Assembly: GCA_037102815.1 (NCBI GenBank)
Contig: BTPP01000003.1
Location: forward strand, 3,968,001 to 4,032,000
Length of the DNA stretch: 64,000 nucleotides
Source of the DNA: Neurospora intermedia
Taxonomy: Eukaryota > Ascomycota > Sordariomycetes > Sordariales > Sordariaceae
Direction: 5' to 3'
Positions 33,934 through 45,303 of the stretch are shown here, one piece after another; position 1 is the stretch's first letter, and each line of letters starts with the position of its first letter. The notes under the pieces are model-generated. The model was given only the letters and a program-made list of their open reading frames with translations, was not told the origin of the DNA and searched no databases. The position numbers and the translations under genes are program-made.

Positions 33934-34899
33934 ACCCCCCCCCCCCCCCCCCCCCCCCCCCCGTCGTGCGTCAAAGTTCATTTGAGCTCCACCAAGCGAA
34001 GCCATTGGCCAGCCCGCCGTTTACATACATATACGGCGCCCCAAGCAAGGCCGAGCTCCCCAGTTTCTGGGCGCCATTGACAGCTCACATATGTAACTGG
34101 TCCAACACTTGCATTCGAGTTGAACTGCAGTTTGACGGTTCGGTTCCGCGCTCCCGACAATGTCACAATTCTCTTTCTTTTTACTCTTGTATACTCTTTC
34201 GCCGACGCATACGAGCGGCCGTTGGCCTGCCGTGTGCACCAGTGCTAACCCCCAAGCCACTACACAACTTCTCCTCATCGTAGACGAAGCGTGATGGCGG
34301 GAATGAACATGTCTAGTGGGTAAAGACATTGAAGATTGAAGACTGGGACGGGATAGACCACCTCATCAGTGAGTGACATGTGCATCACAAACAGCCGGCC
34401 AGAGCGACCAAGACGTAGCATCCAAAGTGAGGAGAAACCTGCCTCTACGCAGCTTATGCAGACAAAAATCCCAGAGAAGAGAATAGTCCTGCGAACGACA
34501 GAGAGTTTTCGATGGGCATTTCCTCTGAACCCTTTCTGCATTGTACGTGTGTGATCTTCACTGCGACATGTCTCCCTAGTACTAAGGTGTACAACAGTGT
34601 CTTGATAGGTCTGCAACAGCAACCGCGAAATGGCAGTCCCGTCAACCACTAACAGCCTTGTCCCGGTCACAGTAAGTACAATTGTACAGTAAGGCTTGGG
34701 CCGGGCGGCGCTGGGTGGCCTGGGCCTGGACTAATCGGGGTGGATATAGACGCGCACGGGCCAATCATACTACAGTTTGGTCAAACCGCCCTGCAAGGTG
34801 CAAAGCCATCTGGAGAAAAACAACATCATCCCATCTAACCCAAAGTCGACATCAACTGCATATCGCCGTCTTCCGAATTACCGGCGATCTATCGACATA
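33270..34899. other. Divergent promoter region of Pmt1 and SF3A1 with a long poly-C tract
   Basis: About 1.6 kb containing the 5' leaders of both genes and an extreme cytosine run (33904-33962). No supported ORF. Confidence 0.55.
33904..33962. repeat. Poly-C tract (C30-A-C28)
   Basis: Thirty cytosines, one adenine at 33934, then twenty-eight cytosines. It lies about 0.6 kb upstream of the Pmt1 start and 0.9 kb upstream of SF3A1. Such a strand can form i-motif (and its complement G-quadruplex) structures; its exact length may be unreliable in any assembly. Confidence 0.95.
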
Positions 34900-36570
34900 A
34901 TGGCCGCGACCACGAATGGCGACCCTTCCGCAGCGGCGGCTTCACTTGACAATATCAAGCCACCGCCTGGAGTTATCATTCCGCCACCAGGCGAGATTCG
35001 CGAGGCGATCGAGAAAACGGCCGGATATGTTATGCGTGGTGGACTAGGACTCGAACAGCGCATTCGCGAGAACCATGGCAAGAATCCGAAATTCAGTTTC
35101 TTGATGACCTCGAGCGATCCATACAATGCGTACTACGAATGGCGAAAATCAGAAATAAAGGCCGGACGCGGCACCGCAATTGCCGCTGGTCGCGTCGGTG
35201 AGGCTGCCCCAGCTCCAGCCAAGGAAGAGCCAAAGGGCCCTCCCAAGCCGCCTGACTTCCAGTTCTCAGCGCGTATGCCTCGTATGAGCCAAAAAGACCT
35301 GGAAGTTGTACGAGCAACAGCCCTGTTCGTCGCAAAGAATGGCCGCCCATTCATGACACAGCTCTCCCAGCGTGAGGCCAGCAACCCGCAGTTCCAATTC
35401 CTGATACCCAACCACACCTTCCACAACTTCTTCCAGAGCATGGTCGATCAGTATTCCATCCTCTTGCGCGAAAGCGATAGCACTGGAAAAGGCAACCAGG
35501 CACTACAAGAACGCATTGCCGAAATTAAGCGGAACATTGACGATAAGTACCACGTGCTGGCGCGTGCGAAACAGAGGGCCGAGTATGCGATTTGGCAGGA
35601 GGCTGAAAAGGCAAAGAAGGAGGAGGAGGAAGAAAAGAAAAAGATTGAGTTCGCTCGTATCGATTGGAATGATTTTGTCGTCGTCGAGACCATTGTCTTT
35701 TCGGAATCAGACGACCAGGCCAACTTGCCGCCTCCCACAACGCTCAACGACCTCCAGTATGCTTCGCTAGAAGAGAAGAACAAAATATCGATTAGCTCCA
35801 ATCTCCGGATCGAAGAGGCCTTCCCATTCGAAGACACCAGCTATAACGCCTACCCCCCGCAACAGTACGGAGTCCAAGCGGCACCTTCTCAGCCAGCCCA
35901 GCAACAGCAATACCAATCCCCGAATACTCCCAATGCCCCGCAGGCATACGGCACCCCTCTCCCCGTTGGAAGCCACCCAAGACCAGAAGAGGAGGAAGCG
36001 GCGCAGAGAGTTCGGGCGGAACAGGAGGCTAGGACACGGGTGCAGCCAACCGGTGGACTGGCGCCGATGAAGATCAAGGATAACTATGTTCCTCGAGCAG
36101 CGCAGCGCGCGGCCAACAAGTTTGGTTCACAAATGGCTCTGTGCCCTAACTGCAAACAGCAAATTCCACTTAACGAACTGGATGAGCATATGAGAAGTAA
36201 GCAAGCCCCGCCGTGTCCCAATCCGTGCCCATGCAATGTTTTACTGACAGCTCGGGTAGTTGAACTTCTTGATCCACGGTGGAAGGAACAGAAGGCCAAG
36301 GCGGACGCGAGATTTGCTACGACTAACCTCTCTACTGTGGATGTTGCCAACAACCTCAAGCGACTGGCTAGCGCACGCACCGATGTTTTCGATGCAGTAA
36401 CTGGTCAGCCCATATCCGAGGAAGAACAAGCTCGAAGGAAGAAGGTGGCCATGCATAGCTACGACGGAAATCCCGAGGGCAGGAGCCAGGCACACATCAA
36501 CCAGTTGCAGACCTTCAATCTCGACGAGCAGATTAAGGCCATCCACCAAAAGTTTGCCGACAAGAAGTGA
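34900..36570 (+). CDS. SF3A1: Splicing factor 3A subunit 1 (SF3a120 / Prp21 type)
   Basis: Two exons, 34900-36196 and 36260-36570, encode 535 residues from ATG 34900 (MAATTNGDPS). Two SURP domains are clear: residues about 25-85 (IREAIEKTAGYVMRGG; NPKFSFL) and about 130-180 (VRATALFVAKNGRPFM; NPQFQFLIPNHTFHNFF). A Glu/Lys coiled stretch follows (about 235-255), then a Cys-bearing segment (LCPNCKQQIPLNELDEHMR) and IELLDPRWKEQKAKAD. The 63-nt intron (36197-36259) contains no stop, so it could be read through, but splicing restores HMRIELLDPRW. The human C-terminal ubiquitin-like domain is absent, as in other fungi. It acts in the U2 snRNP during branch-site recognition. Confidence 0.92.
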   Translation: MAATTNGDPSAAAASLDNIKPPPGVIIPPPGEIREAIEKTAGYVMRGGLGLEQRIRENHGKNPKFSFLMTSSDPYNAYYEWRKSEIKAGRGTAIAAGRVGEAAPAPAKEEPKGPPKPPDFQFSARMPRMSQKDLEVVRATALFVAKNGRPFMTQLSQREASNPQFQFLIPNHTFHNFFQSMVDQYSILLRESDSTGKGNQALQERIAEIKRNIDDKYHVLARAKQRAEYAIWQEAEKAKKEEEEEKKKIEFARIDWNDFVVVETIVFSESDDQANLPPPTTLNDLQYASLEEKNKISISSNLRIEEAFPFEDTSYNAYPPQQYGVQAAPSQPAQQQQYQSPNTPNAPQAYGTPLPVGSHPRPEEEEAAQRVRAEQEARTRVQPTGGLAPMKIKDNYVPRAAQRAANKFGSQMALCPNCKQQIPLNELDEHMRSKQAPPCPNPCPCNVLLTARVVELLDPRWKEQKAKADARFATTNLSTVDVANNLKRLASARTDVFDAVTGQPISEEEQARRKKVAMHSYDGNPEGRSQAHINQLQTFNLDEQIKAIHQKFADKK

Positions 36571-37907
36571 AGTGCCTCACCGATTGAACGTTCCCTAGAT
36601 CGTCTTGTCGAGCGGTTGACGGTTGAACCCAATTGGGCATTTTTCTTCAGACTAAGGCGTGCCGAGGAATTCCTGCTGGATGAGAAGATGGGCGTTTCCT
36701 AGCGGACCAAACCCAGACATCAATTCTTTACATGCAGGTTCGTGGGTATCAACTGTGAGTTTTTTTGACATCGGGACCGCAGGTGAGGAATTCATCGTTT
36801 CGTCGACCAATATCTCTACTTCTTCGTCTTGCCAAGCTTATGCCAACCTTGTTGCACTTATACAGCTTGCCAGGCGGCTCCAGAGACTCACATCGAGGGA
36901 GAAGAAAAACAAAAAAGGAATCATCATTATCCTCTCGCACCTGTGAGTATAAATACATCGGTAAATCATAGAGATGTATGGGAGAAGGGTTCGCGACTGC
37001 GATACTGGCCGAGGCTTATTTGGAGCTTCGAAGCATGCTCTACACACGTATAGTGAGCGGTCGTATAGATAATCAATCGGTCAAAATGGTTAAGCCATCG
37101 CTGTGGATATAATATACCGACATCAACCGTGTTTTCTGGATCCCAATTTTGTTCGTGATACTAACAGATAACATGAAGCAGGCATTCCTCGATGTTGTCG
37201 CTCTACTACACAGTAGATGCAGAAACAACAAGTGCGACTATCGGCAACCGTTGTCTGGTGGGCGGGTAATGTAACGTGTAACGAATCTTACGGTAATATA
37301 TCCCTACCTACAGCATGGATCGTCATCGAGCGCACTAGAACCGGGATTTGGGTCGAATACATTCCACTTCGGGTCCCCCGTTTAGCCTGCCCCCCCCGGG
37401 TTACGGCTTCGTGAGCTCGTATTTCCAGCTGTAGCTTCCCCTCGTAACGTCGTTTTCCTCCAACTTCAATCGACAACCCCCACCTTCGTCTCTCCAAGTT
37501 GCATCATGTAAGTTCATCCACTTTCATCGACGCACGACGACCAGATCCGTTGCGCCCAGGCTATCTTGCTTCCTCGTCCATCAAGACTATCAGCTACGCT
37601 GTCACACAAGCCCTCTTCTGACAAAGCAACAACTCCAGCGCCAACTACAACAAGGAGATTCGAGCTGCTTCCCGTCATTTTAACCGGGAAACCAGCTCTT
37701 TGCGTCCAGTAATAACCACTAAACCAACGTCCTTCCCAAACCGCGAAAACGGCGTCCTCCAGCGACTTGGGGTCCGCGGCCGGTGGTGCGCGCGCAACCT
37801 CTCCCACCTCGCCAACGTCGCCCACTAGCCCGGTCAGCCCAACGGGGTCTCAGTCAGATAAAGCAAAGGCGGCGGCGGCGGCGGCTGCCCGTCTGCACCG
37901 GCCCATC
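36571..37907. other. Intergenic / 5' region of Snx3
   Basis: About 1.3 kb. An in-frame Ser/Pro-rich open stretch from about 37716 to 37907 (TSPTSPTSPTSPVSPTG) may be an N-terminal extension of Snx3, but no start codon or clean splice was found for it. A GTAAGT donor overlaps an ATG at 37506. Confidence 0.5.
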
Positions 37908-38576
37908 ATGCAATCCCTACCGGATACGCGACAACAGTCGTTCGATGAGATTTACGGTCCGCCCGAGAACTTCTTGGAGATCGAGGTTAGTCTTCACCCC
38001 GCCGCCCGTGGGCTCGCTCTGTCACAGAGCCGGCCCGGTCACCCTAGTCGGAGTCGGATGTCCATTCTCGACGACTACCCCCACTGCCCCAGACCTGACC
38101 TCACTGACATGCTCACCCACGAATAGGTCCGCAACCCCCGAACCCACGGTATCGGCCGCCACATGTACACCGACTACGAGATTGTATGTCGCACCAACAT
38201 TCCCGCCTTCAAGCTGCGGCAGTCGACAGTGCGCCGCCGCTATTCGGATTTTGAGTACTTCCGCGACATCCTTGAGCGGGAGAGCGCCCGCGTGACCATT
38301 CCCCCGCTTCCCGGCAAGGTGTTCACCAACCGGTTTAGCGACGACGTGATCGAGGGCCGCAGGGCGGGTTTGGAGAAGTTCCTCAAGATTGTCGTGGGGC
38401 ACCCGCTGTTGCAAACGGGGAGTAAAGTGCTAGCTGCTTTTGTGCAGGGTGAGTTTTTGTTGCCTTCTTCCCGTTTACTTTTTTCTCCAGACTGATCGAT
38501 CGCCAACCTGACTAACACCGAAATCTCCTTCTATCACAAAATAACAGACCCCAACTGGGATCGTAACGCATGGTGA
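37908..38576 (+). CDS. SNX3: Sorting nexin-3 (PX-domain retromer cargo adaptor)
   Basis: Exons 37908-37985, 38127-38448 and 38548-38576 encode 142 residues; introns are 141 and 99 nt. The start at [17 protein letters not shown] matches where fungal Snx3 proteins usually begin, but the same frame stays open upstream for about 60 Ala/Ser/Pro-rich codons, so the true N-terminus may be longer. The PX domain fills most of the protein: [15 protein letters not shown] carries the phosphoinositide-binding Arg-Arg-Tyr, with [13 protein letters not shown] as the proline loop. The last nine residues, DPNWDRNAW, come from a 29-nt terminal exon. Snx3/Grd19 binds PI3P on endosomes and recycles cargo with retromer. 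Confidence 0.93.
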
Positions 38577-40114
38577 CTCCTCTTCCGCGAAAGCTGGGGA
38601 GTAGGAACCCCGCGCCTGTGCTTGGGCAGCGCCCCTTCGTCTATATCGTCCACCTCCACATCAACCTTATCTTCTGCCGTTTCTTCTTCCTTAGCCAGTA
38701 ATGACCATAGCGTTGTTGTCCTTCACAATACCAATACTAGTAACTCTACCACATCATCGTCATCATCATCGCCGCAACAATCGCAACGGTCCCACCAGTC
38801 ACAATCGACGATGCGAACGCCGAGAAAACTGCGCAAACGTCCTCCGCGGGGTTACGCCGAGACGCAAGCTTTGTATAAGCTGGCGGTGGGTGATGGTGGC
38901 GAGGAGTCGTGATTATGGCGATGGATGACAGTTTGCCGAAGTTTGCCCGGAAGTGAAAAAGGTTGAAACGAAGGGCATTTTCCGTCTTTGTGTTTTTGAG
39001 TAACATGAACTGGGCGGACAGGAAGAATGGGCGGGCCATCGATGGAGAGAGATGTTCAAAAGTTTGTCTGTCGAATGATTGCTTGAGAGTATACGTGGAT
39101 TTTAGGTCAGCGACATTATGGAAGGTGTTGATAATGTAAGCCGTTGCGAATAAATATCCTCGGTTCTATTTCAGTGCCTTGACTAGAAGTACAAGGCACA
39201 GCCTGATTACAAAACACGGCCGAACATGAAAAGGATGATGATCGTAATATCCCTGATACAAGTCACTTTATGTCTATTCCCTATAATGCCTGGTTGTTTT
39301 CCGCTGTTCCTTTTGTTTTCCCACAGATATCCGCACCGAGTGAAGCCCTTGGTATGTACCATCACGTAGCCCACCTCAGGCTCCTGATAGCTGAGATTCC
39401 TTGCTTCCACCTTCCACTTCTTGCTCGCTTGATCCCCGACCGATTGACCGGAACAAAAACCTCCAAGCCAGCACTGATCATTGCGCTCCTCTCCATTTCG
39501 CTTTCCGCTCTAACACTATCGTACATTGGAAATTCGTTCCTCCGCTGCTGATCTCTCTCCCCTGCTGTTTGATGCCTGACTGCTTTGCTGTTTGTTGGAA
39601 TGAAAAGGAAAAATCATGAAGAAAAAGAAACATGGAGTGGGAGGGGGTGTTATATTAGGAACCGCGAGTATGGAACCCGGCATCCGTGTACGAAACCCAC
39701 ACACAGCACCTGCTGCTTCTGAACAATGGCTGAGCAAGCAAGTAGGTTAAGGGTGTCTTGGAAAGGTTCATTCACCCATGGCTGTTCCTCGTGTTGTTGT
39801 AGTTGTTGTGATTGCTGGGCACAAGCAAGAAGCGGGTAGAGGAGATGGTTCGTCGTTGCGGACACTTACGCCTTTGAAGCGCCCTCGTAAAAGGTAAAAT
39901 GATCATAACGTGGCTGGCCAAGGTCTGAGGAGTTGAGATGGATGTACCTCGTGTTCGTTCTCTGTCCAAATGTTGGGGATAAGTATAAACGGTGGGACAG
40001 AGGGTAAAGGGGGGGTCTGTTTCCCTATATGTCTTGGTTCGGTAATATCTGTCCGGCCGTCTCAATCCGGGATTGAATTGTTGTGATCCCGCATAATCGC
40101 TGGGTTTTTTTTTT
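38577..40114. other. Intergenic, no supported gene
   Basis: About 1.5 kb between the convergent Snx3 and Rim2 genes. It starts with Ser-codon-rich simple sequence (38640-38800), probably Snx3 3' UTR. No family-supported ORF. Confidence 0.5.
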
Positions 40115-41373
40115 TCATGACGGGGTACCAAGAAGCCTGAGGATGGCTTCGTACATGCCGAACATGATGGCGGCGCTGGGCACCGTCCGGAGCATATGCG
40201 GCGTCATACCACCATACAGACCGGCCATGCCCTCCTCCTTGAAGACGAGCTTGAAGCACTGGATCAGGCCCGTATATTTGGGCTTGCCGCCGTCCATGGG
40301 TGCCTGTCGTAGACGGGTGCGGGCGACCTCATGGGGGTATGTGAGGACGGCCGCGACAAGCTTCGCGCCGCCCGCAGCGCCCGCATTGCCCGTCCAGTTG
40401 ACCGCGTGGTCCCACCAAGTCTTTTGGCGCCCGCTCTGCACAATCTTCTCCTCCCGCAACGCCAGCGCCGTCTTCATGCGCTCGTATAGCACCCACTGCA
40501 GCGTCGACTCGGCCACGCCCAAGTAGCTCGCGCTCATGCCTTTGTACAGGCCTCGGAGCCCTTCGTTGCGCAGGATCTGCCGGATGCAGTCGTAGCTGTT
40601 CTGGTACTGCCGCCTCGTCACGCCTCCGCTCTCGGCCGCCACGTTCTTGTCCAGCTGCAGCCGCGTCTTGACCATCCATATCGGGTTTGTCGCGGTGCTG
40701 GTCACGATGCCCGCCAGCACGCCCGCGCTGAGGTGCACCCATGTGCCTTCCTGTCCGTTGTTGAAGTACTTGGCGATCAGCCGCTTGCCGTTGCCGTAGG
40801 TGAAGAAGTTGATGGAGCGCGCGGGCACGACGCCGACGAGATTGGGGCCGAGGCCCTTGAACAGGGCGCGGGGGCCTTCTTGCCGGTAGACAGCCGACAG
40901 AATCTGGCCGGTCTCGCTAAAGTGGTACCAGGCGGCGCGAATCGGGTTGAGGGGCACTCCTACGTGCGATTGTCGCGAGGCTCGGAGTTGTGCTTGGTAG
41001 AAGTCGGACTGGAGTCGCGTCTTGAGAACGTCTAGCGGGGCGGTTAAGGCTGCGGCTGTCATACCACCGATTCTGTTATGTGCGCGAGAGCGCAAAAGTG
41101 TTAAAGCTCAGCGCTCTTCTTGGCTGACGGGGGCGCAAGTGGCTTCTCGTCCGTGGAAGGAATTGTTCTTGCTTACCCTCCTGCAACAAAGTGCGCCCAT
41201 GATTTTGCAAAGGGGGTTGCCTCGATCTTGTCTGGCCGTACTAACGGATCGGCTTGGTGTGACTCTGGTACTATATCGCCTGTTTCGCGGGATACGACGA
41301 GCGGGATGTGGTCGCCTTTGTAATGCTGGTCGGAGGGACCGGGTACCCTCCTAGTGGCCGGCAGTGACTCCAT
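40115..41373 (-). CDS. RIM2: Mitochondrial pyrimidine nucleotide carrier, Rim2 / SLC25A33-36 type
   Basis: Exon 1 (41373-41177) and exon 2 (41072-40115) flank a 104-nt intron and encode 384 residues, close to yeast Rim2 (377). The three carrier signatures are PLDVLKTRL, PIWMVKTRL and PHEVARTRL; the Trp replacing the acidic residue in repeat 2 is typical of pyrimidine nucleotide carriers. Other Rim2-like features are the N-terminal FAKSWAHFVAGGIGGMTAA (spanning the splice) and GVVPARSINFFTYGNGKR. It exchanges pyrimidine (deoxy)nucleotides across the inner mitochondrial membrane, supplying mtDNA and RNA synthesis. Assignment to the subfamily is by motif and is strong. Confidence 0.92.
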
Positions 41374-42614
41374 TGTGAAGTAATTCTTCTTGACGACGGA
41401 TGTCCTCTCCTCACTGTCGATGGATACAGTAATCACCCAGAACAAGTCTGGCGATCAGAGTGCGGATTGGGGGGGGTGTTGTGTACGTTTGTCCGAAGTG
41501 GCTCGACTTTGGCCGTAAAGGTAGCAAAATCGTTATCAGCGATAATCGTTCGCCCGACTTTTTTTTTTTTTTTCTTGCCAGTCGGGTGCCATTCACCGGT
41601 AGGTAGTCCCACATCATCCCTGTGCGGTTAAAATCCGGCCCTGACCTGACTAGTGCCAGGGATCAGCGGGTGTCGTCATCATCCCAATCGGCAGGCCCAC
41701 CAGTTTCCTTATTAGGCAATCAGAAAACAGCAAGGGGTAAAAAGGGGTTTGTTTGCTTTCCAGACCTCTACAGTCCGATGCTGGTTTGTTTGTTAGCTTG
41801 GTACACTATGTATGTACTTCTGGTGTTATATACTAGACGAAATCGATTCCGTGTAGTTCCAAAGATTTCAAGGATAAGTTAAAATGGCTGGGTTCCAAAT
41901 ATAAAGGCTGGAACAGAAATTGACATGACATATTGAATGTCAGGAATGGCGTTCTCAAGGTAATAACACGCGTTGCTTACAGCTTTGAAGACGCATAGGA
42001 AAGTTGACAGGAGGTCTCGAGCTAACAAACAGACCAGTATTTATTGTACAATATTTTACGCTCACGACATGATTGTTTGCGGGCTCACAGACACAGGAAC
42101 ACACAGTTTTGACGTACCATTTTCTATCTGACTTTCTAAGATACAAATCAACTCTCTCTGGCGACCTCACCATTAACAACGCTGTGCAGTATACCCGCAG
42201 TGATGTGCAGCTGTACCCTCGAATGAGCAGCAGAAGTGATGGTGATAAAGAATGGAATAAGAACGAAATGATGCGCATATCGCCTTAGCGATGTTGGGTA
42301 TCTCGATACTCACTGACGAAAATTCGAATGGTGAACAAGAGACCCAGTGATAGGTACGCCAGTGATCCCAATGCAGATGTGCAAGTATGAAGCCCAATAA
42401 AATGGTTTCCCTTCATGTCCACCGATATTCCGTGTAACTTCGTGCTGGTATGAATATCTGATTAATGGTGGCATTACTGATAATGGTGGTAAAGTCGATG
42501 ATGCTGCAATTCTCTCAATGTTGAATGTGGCCGAAAATAGGTTGCGGAACAATTATCGGGGATGGCACCAACAAATACTCCTCGTCATTAGCTCTTTGGC
42601 CCGACCACAAAAGC
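41374..42614. other. Intergenic, no supported gene
   Basis: About 1.2 kb between Rim2 (start) and the RRM gene (3' end). Holds a T15-like run near 41559-41573. No coding evidence. Confidence 0.5.
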
Positions 42615-45303
42615 CTAAGCAGCCATAAGCTTCTTGACCCTGCCGTTGTCTGCGTGTTGATAGCCATAACAAAGGGCCCGTTTGAGGCAATTCTCGATAG
42701 CTGCCAATTCCATCTCCATTGCCTGCTTTAGAGTCATGTTATCGTACTCATCGCCAGTAGGGAAGCCGATCTCGTGCCAAAGAAAGCCAAAGTAGCCGTT
42801 GCTGTTCATCTTGGTGGCCTTGCTCAGAATCTCAGATCTCTCACTGACAGGCTTGAGATTGACAAAGCGATTGGTCTCCTCGCGAATGATGGCGATATAC
42901 CATTCGAGAACATCCAACGGGACTCCTGGCTTCGGGCAAACCGACAGCTGATAAGTCCAGAGATCGGGGAACCTAGGCTGGTTGAACTCTCGCTGCTTCA
43001 TCTCACCCATGCCGGCGGTGAAGGCGATGTTGTCCTTTTGGAGTACGCTGAAGCCAGGGCATAGCATGGCTGTGTTGACCAAACGCTTGAGAAGAATTTG
43101 GTTGAGAGCGATGTGGCTATCATGGTCGCGGCGCTGGATGGTATTGCGAAGCAGCTCAATGAGACGAATCGTGGCGCTGTATACGGCCCAGCGTTGGTGA
43201 ATCGTGATGCAGTCTGACTTTTGCCAGGGCAGCTTCCTGATCGTCGAGATCATGCACTCGTAAGGACGCTGGGGGCAGCTTTTAGTATACTGAGCACGCT
43301 GTGGCATCTCAACAAGCTTGACCAGCATAGCCATCTCCTCGATCATGATAAAGCCTTTAAAGGTTTTCCAGGGCTTTCCCTCAACTGGAGATTCGATTAT
43401 CGGTTCTGCGCCTCTCCAGGTCACTCCGGAAGCCAAAGGAAAGAGGTCCTTCATCATACTGGCCTGGCCCGACAACTCCACATCAACGGGGCGATCAGCA
43501 ATACGAGATGGACGGTTTGTCCGTACGGCAGCTTGGTTCAAGCGTTGGACAGCTCTGATAGCATCATCTTGACTGCAAAACTCAATGTATGCGTCCTGAG
43601 TCTTGCCATTGATTCGCTCCATGATGACGTGCACAGATTCCTCTGTCAGCAGTTTGGCGTTCCGACCAAGGAGTGCCTTGATCTCTTGGTGAGTGGTCGT
43701 GTAAGGAAGATTGGTGATCTTAACAACTCCGGCATCCGAAGCCGAAGCTTGCGAACAGCTTTCAATGAAAGGAAAGTTGTCGGGATGCAAAGCTACCTCC
43801 GCGGTAGGGAGACCATACGGACCAAGGAGGGTGAGCCTGTTCAGCTGCTCTGAGCGTACAGCTCGCACTTCTGGAGGGGGAGGGCCAGAAATGGGCATAT
43901 GTGACATGACCGCATAGTTCTCGTTCGCGGTTTCATACCCTGAATGGTGGTTGGGAATTCTGACAATAGCACGCTCGTCGTTGCCCGCCGGAGAGAACGG
44001 ATCAATCCCGGAGCCGGTGACGATACCGGCTTGAGTACCGTGGGTGTTCGGGGCATGAGCAGTTTCAATCATGAACGGAGGCGGGGGTTGAGAAGGAAGT
44101 GAACCTGCGCGGGGAGCAAAGTTTCGAGGCTCGGTTTGATTGAAAATCTCCTTAGTGTGCGAAGGGGTCTTTGTAGCCTGAGACTGGCCCAGCTCGGTCT
44201 GCGAGTCATTTACAGTCTGGTTTTGTTCAGTCCTGGAAGCATCGCCGGTCTTCTGGCCGCCCTGAGGATGCATATTGGGGCCTGGACCTCCAAACATTGG
44301 GCCGTAGGCGTAGTAGAGCTGGCCAGGTCCCAACCGAGTGACACCCGCGACTGGCTGGGCATTGGGCGATTGTGCGAAGGCTAGAGGACCATTAGACCCA
44401 TTAGTTGGAATGTATGAGCGATGGGAAAAGGGTGTCAGACCATTAGTATCGGTGATTGTGGCCATCTGGTGTTGAGGATAAGGGAGGCCCATGGGCGCAT
44501 ATCCAGTCTGACCAGCGGGTGAACTAATACCGGGGTGGCCGCCAGGCCCGTTAGGTACGAAGCCCTGACCAGTCTGGAGTTGAGAGACACCCATGTGCTG
44601 GTAAACGATGCCTGCCTGCTGATAGTTGATGCCATGGTTGTTTGATGACGGCCAAACAGGTTGACCTCCTGCCATTATCTCGTTCGTTGGATCAGGTGAT
44701 GTGCCATTGCTCAGGGCTGGGCTAGGTTGACCTTGTTGAAAAGATTGCATTGCTTGAGGATACTGAACCATGTGGGCCATCGAAGCTTGATGGTCAAATA
44801 GGGCAACTCCAGCGGTCGTAGAAGTTCCTTGTTGACAGCTTTGGGTGTGGCTTTGGGTAGACCCGTTCTGCTCACGTTCGTGGTTTCCATTGCTGCCATT
44901 TTGATTGAATGTACCAGTACGCTTGTGATGGAAGTTAGTGAGACCGATCAGATACACCAAGATGTTTCTTCTGGACCCATACCTTCTTATCCTTTCTGCG
45001 CAAACCTTTAGGAAAAGTCGTGCTGGGAGCATTCCCGTTCTTCCTTTGCACAACGCTTGCCTTGGGGGTAGCGTCGACATCTTGAGCCATAACAGCATTC
45101 GGAGACTGGACAGTCTGAACGGGGAAATCCTCTTGCGAGTCGTCATCCAACAGTGACACGCCACCAGGGCCCTCGTGGTCCTCGGAATCAACAGACTGGA
45201 TCGATGAGCTCACCATGTTGTGGCGGCCCTTTTCAAGCATCTTGGAAACTGCATTTCGGGCCATGCTCGACGGCTTGGGCATCATGCGTTTGATGTCCGC
45301 CAT
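42615..45303 (-). CDS. RRM-type RNA-binding protein with Gln/Pro-rich N-terminal half
   Basis: Exon 1 (45303-44983) and exon 2 (44921-42615), joined over a 61-nt intron with GT-AG ends, encode 875 residues. The N-terminal 460 residues are Gln/Gly/Pro/Asn-rich and disordered. An RNA recognition motif lies at about 500-580: VVKITNLPYTTTHQEIKALL resembles RNP2 and DAYIEFCSQDDAIRAVQRLN covers the second half. The C-terminal 280 residues are folded-looking and contain RPYECMISTIRKLPW and LWHEIGFPTGDEYDNMTL. I recognise the domain but not the orthologue; this architecture suggests a post-transcriptional regulator. Reading the frame upstream past the intron gives non-homologous sequence, which supports the splice. 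Confidence 0.85.

Noticed and set aside
38622-38912. 96-codon Ser-rich ORF after Snx3
   Set aside because: Arises from Ser-codon simple sequence in the Snx3 3' UTR; the family protein ends at DPNWDRNAW before it.
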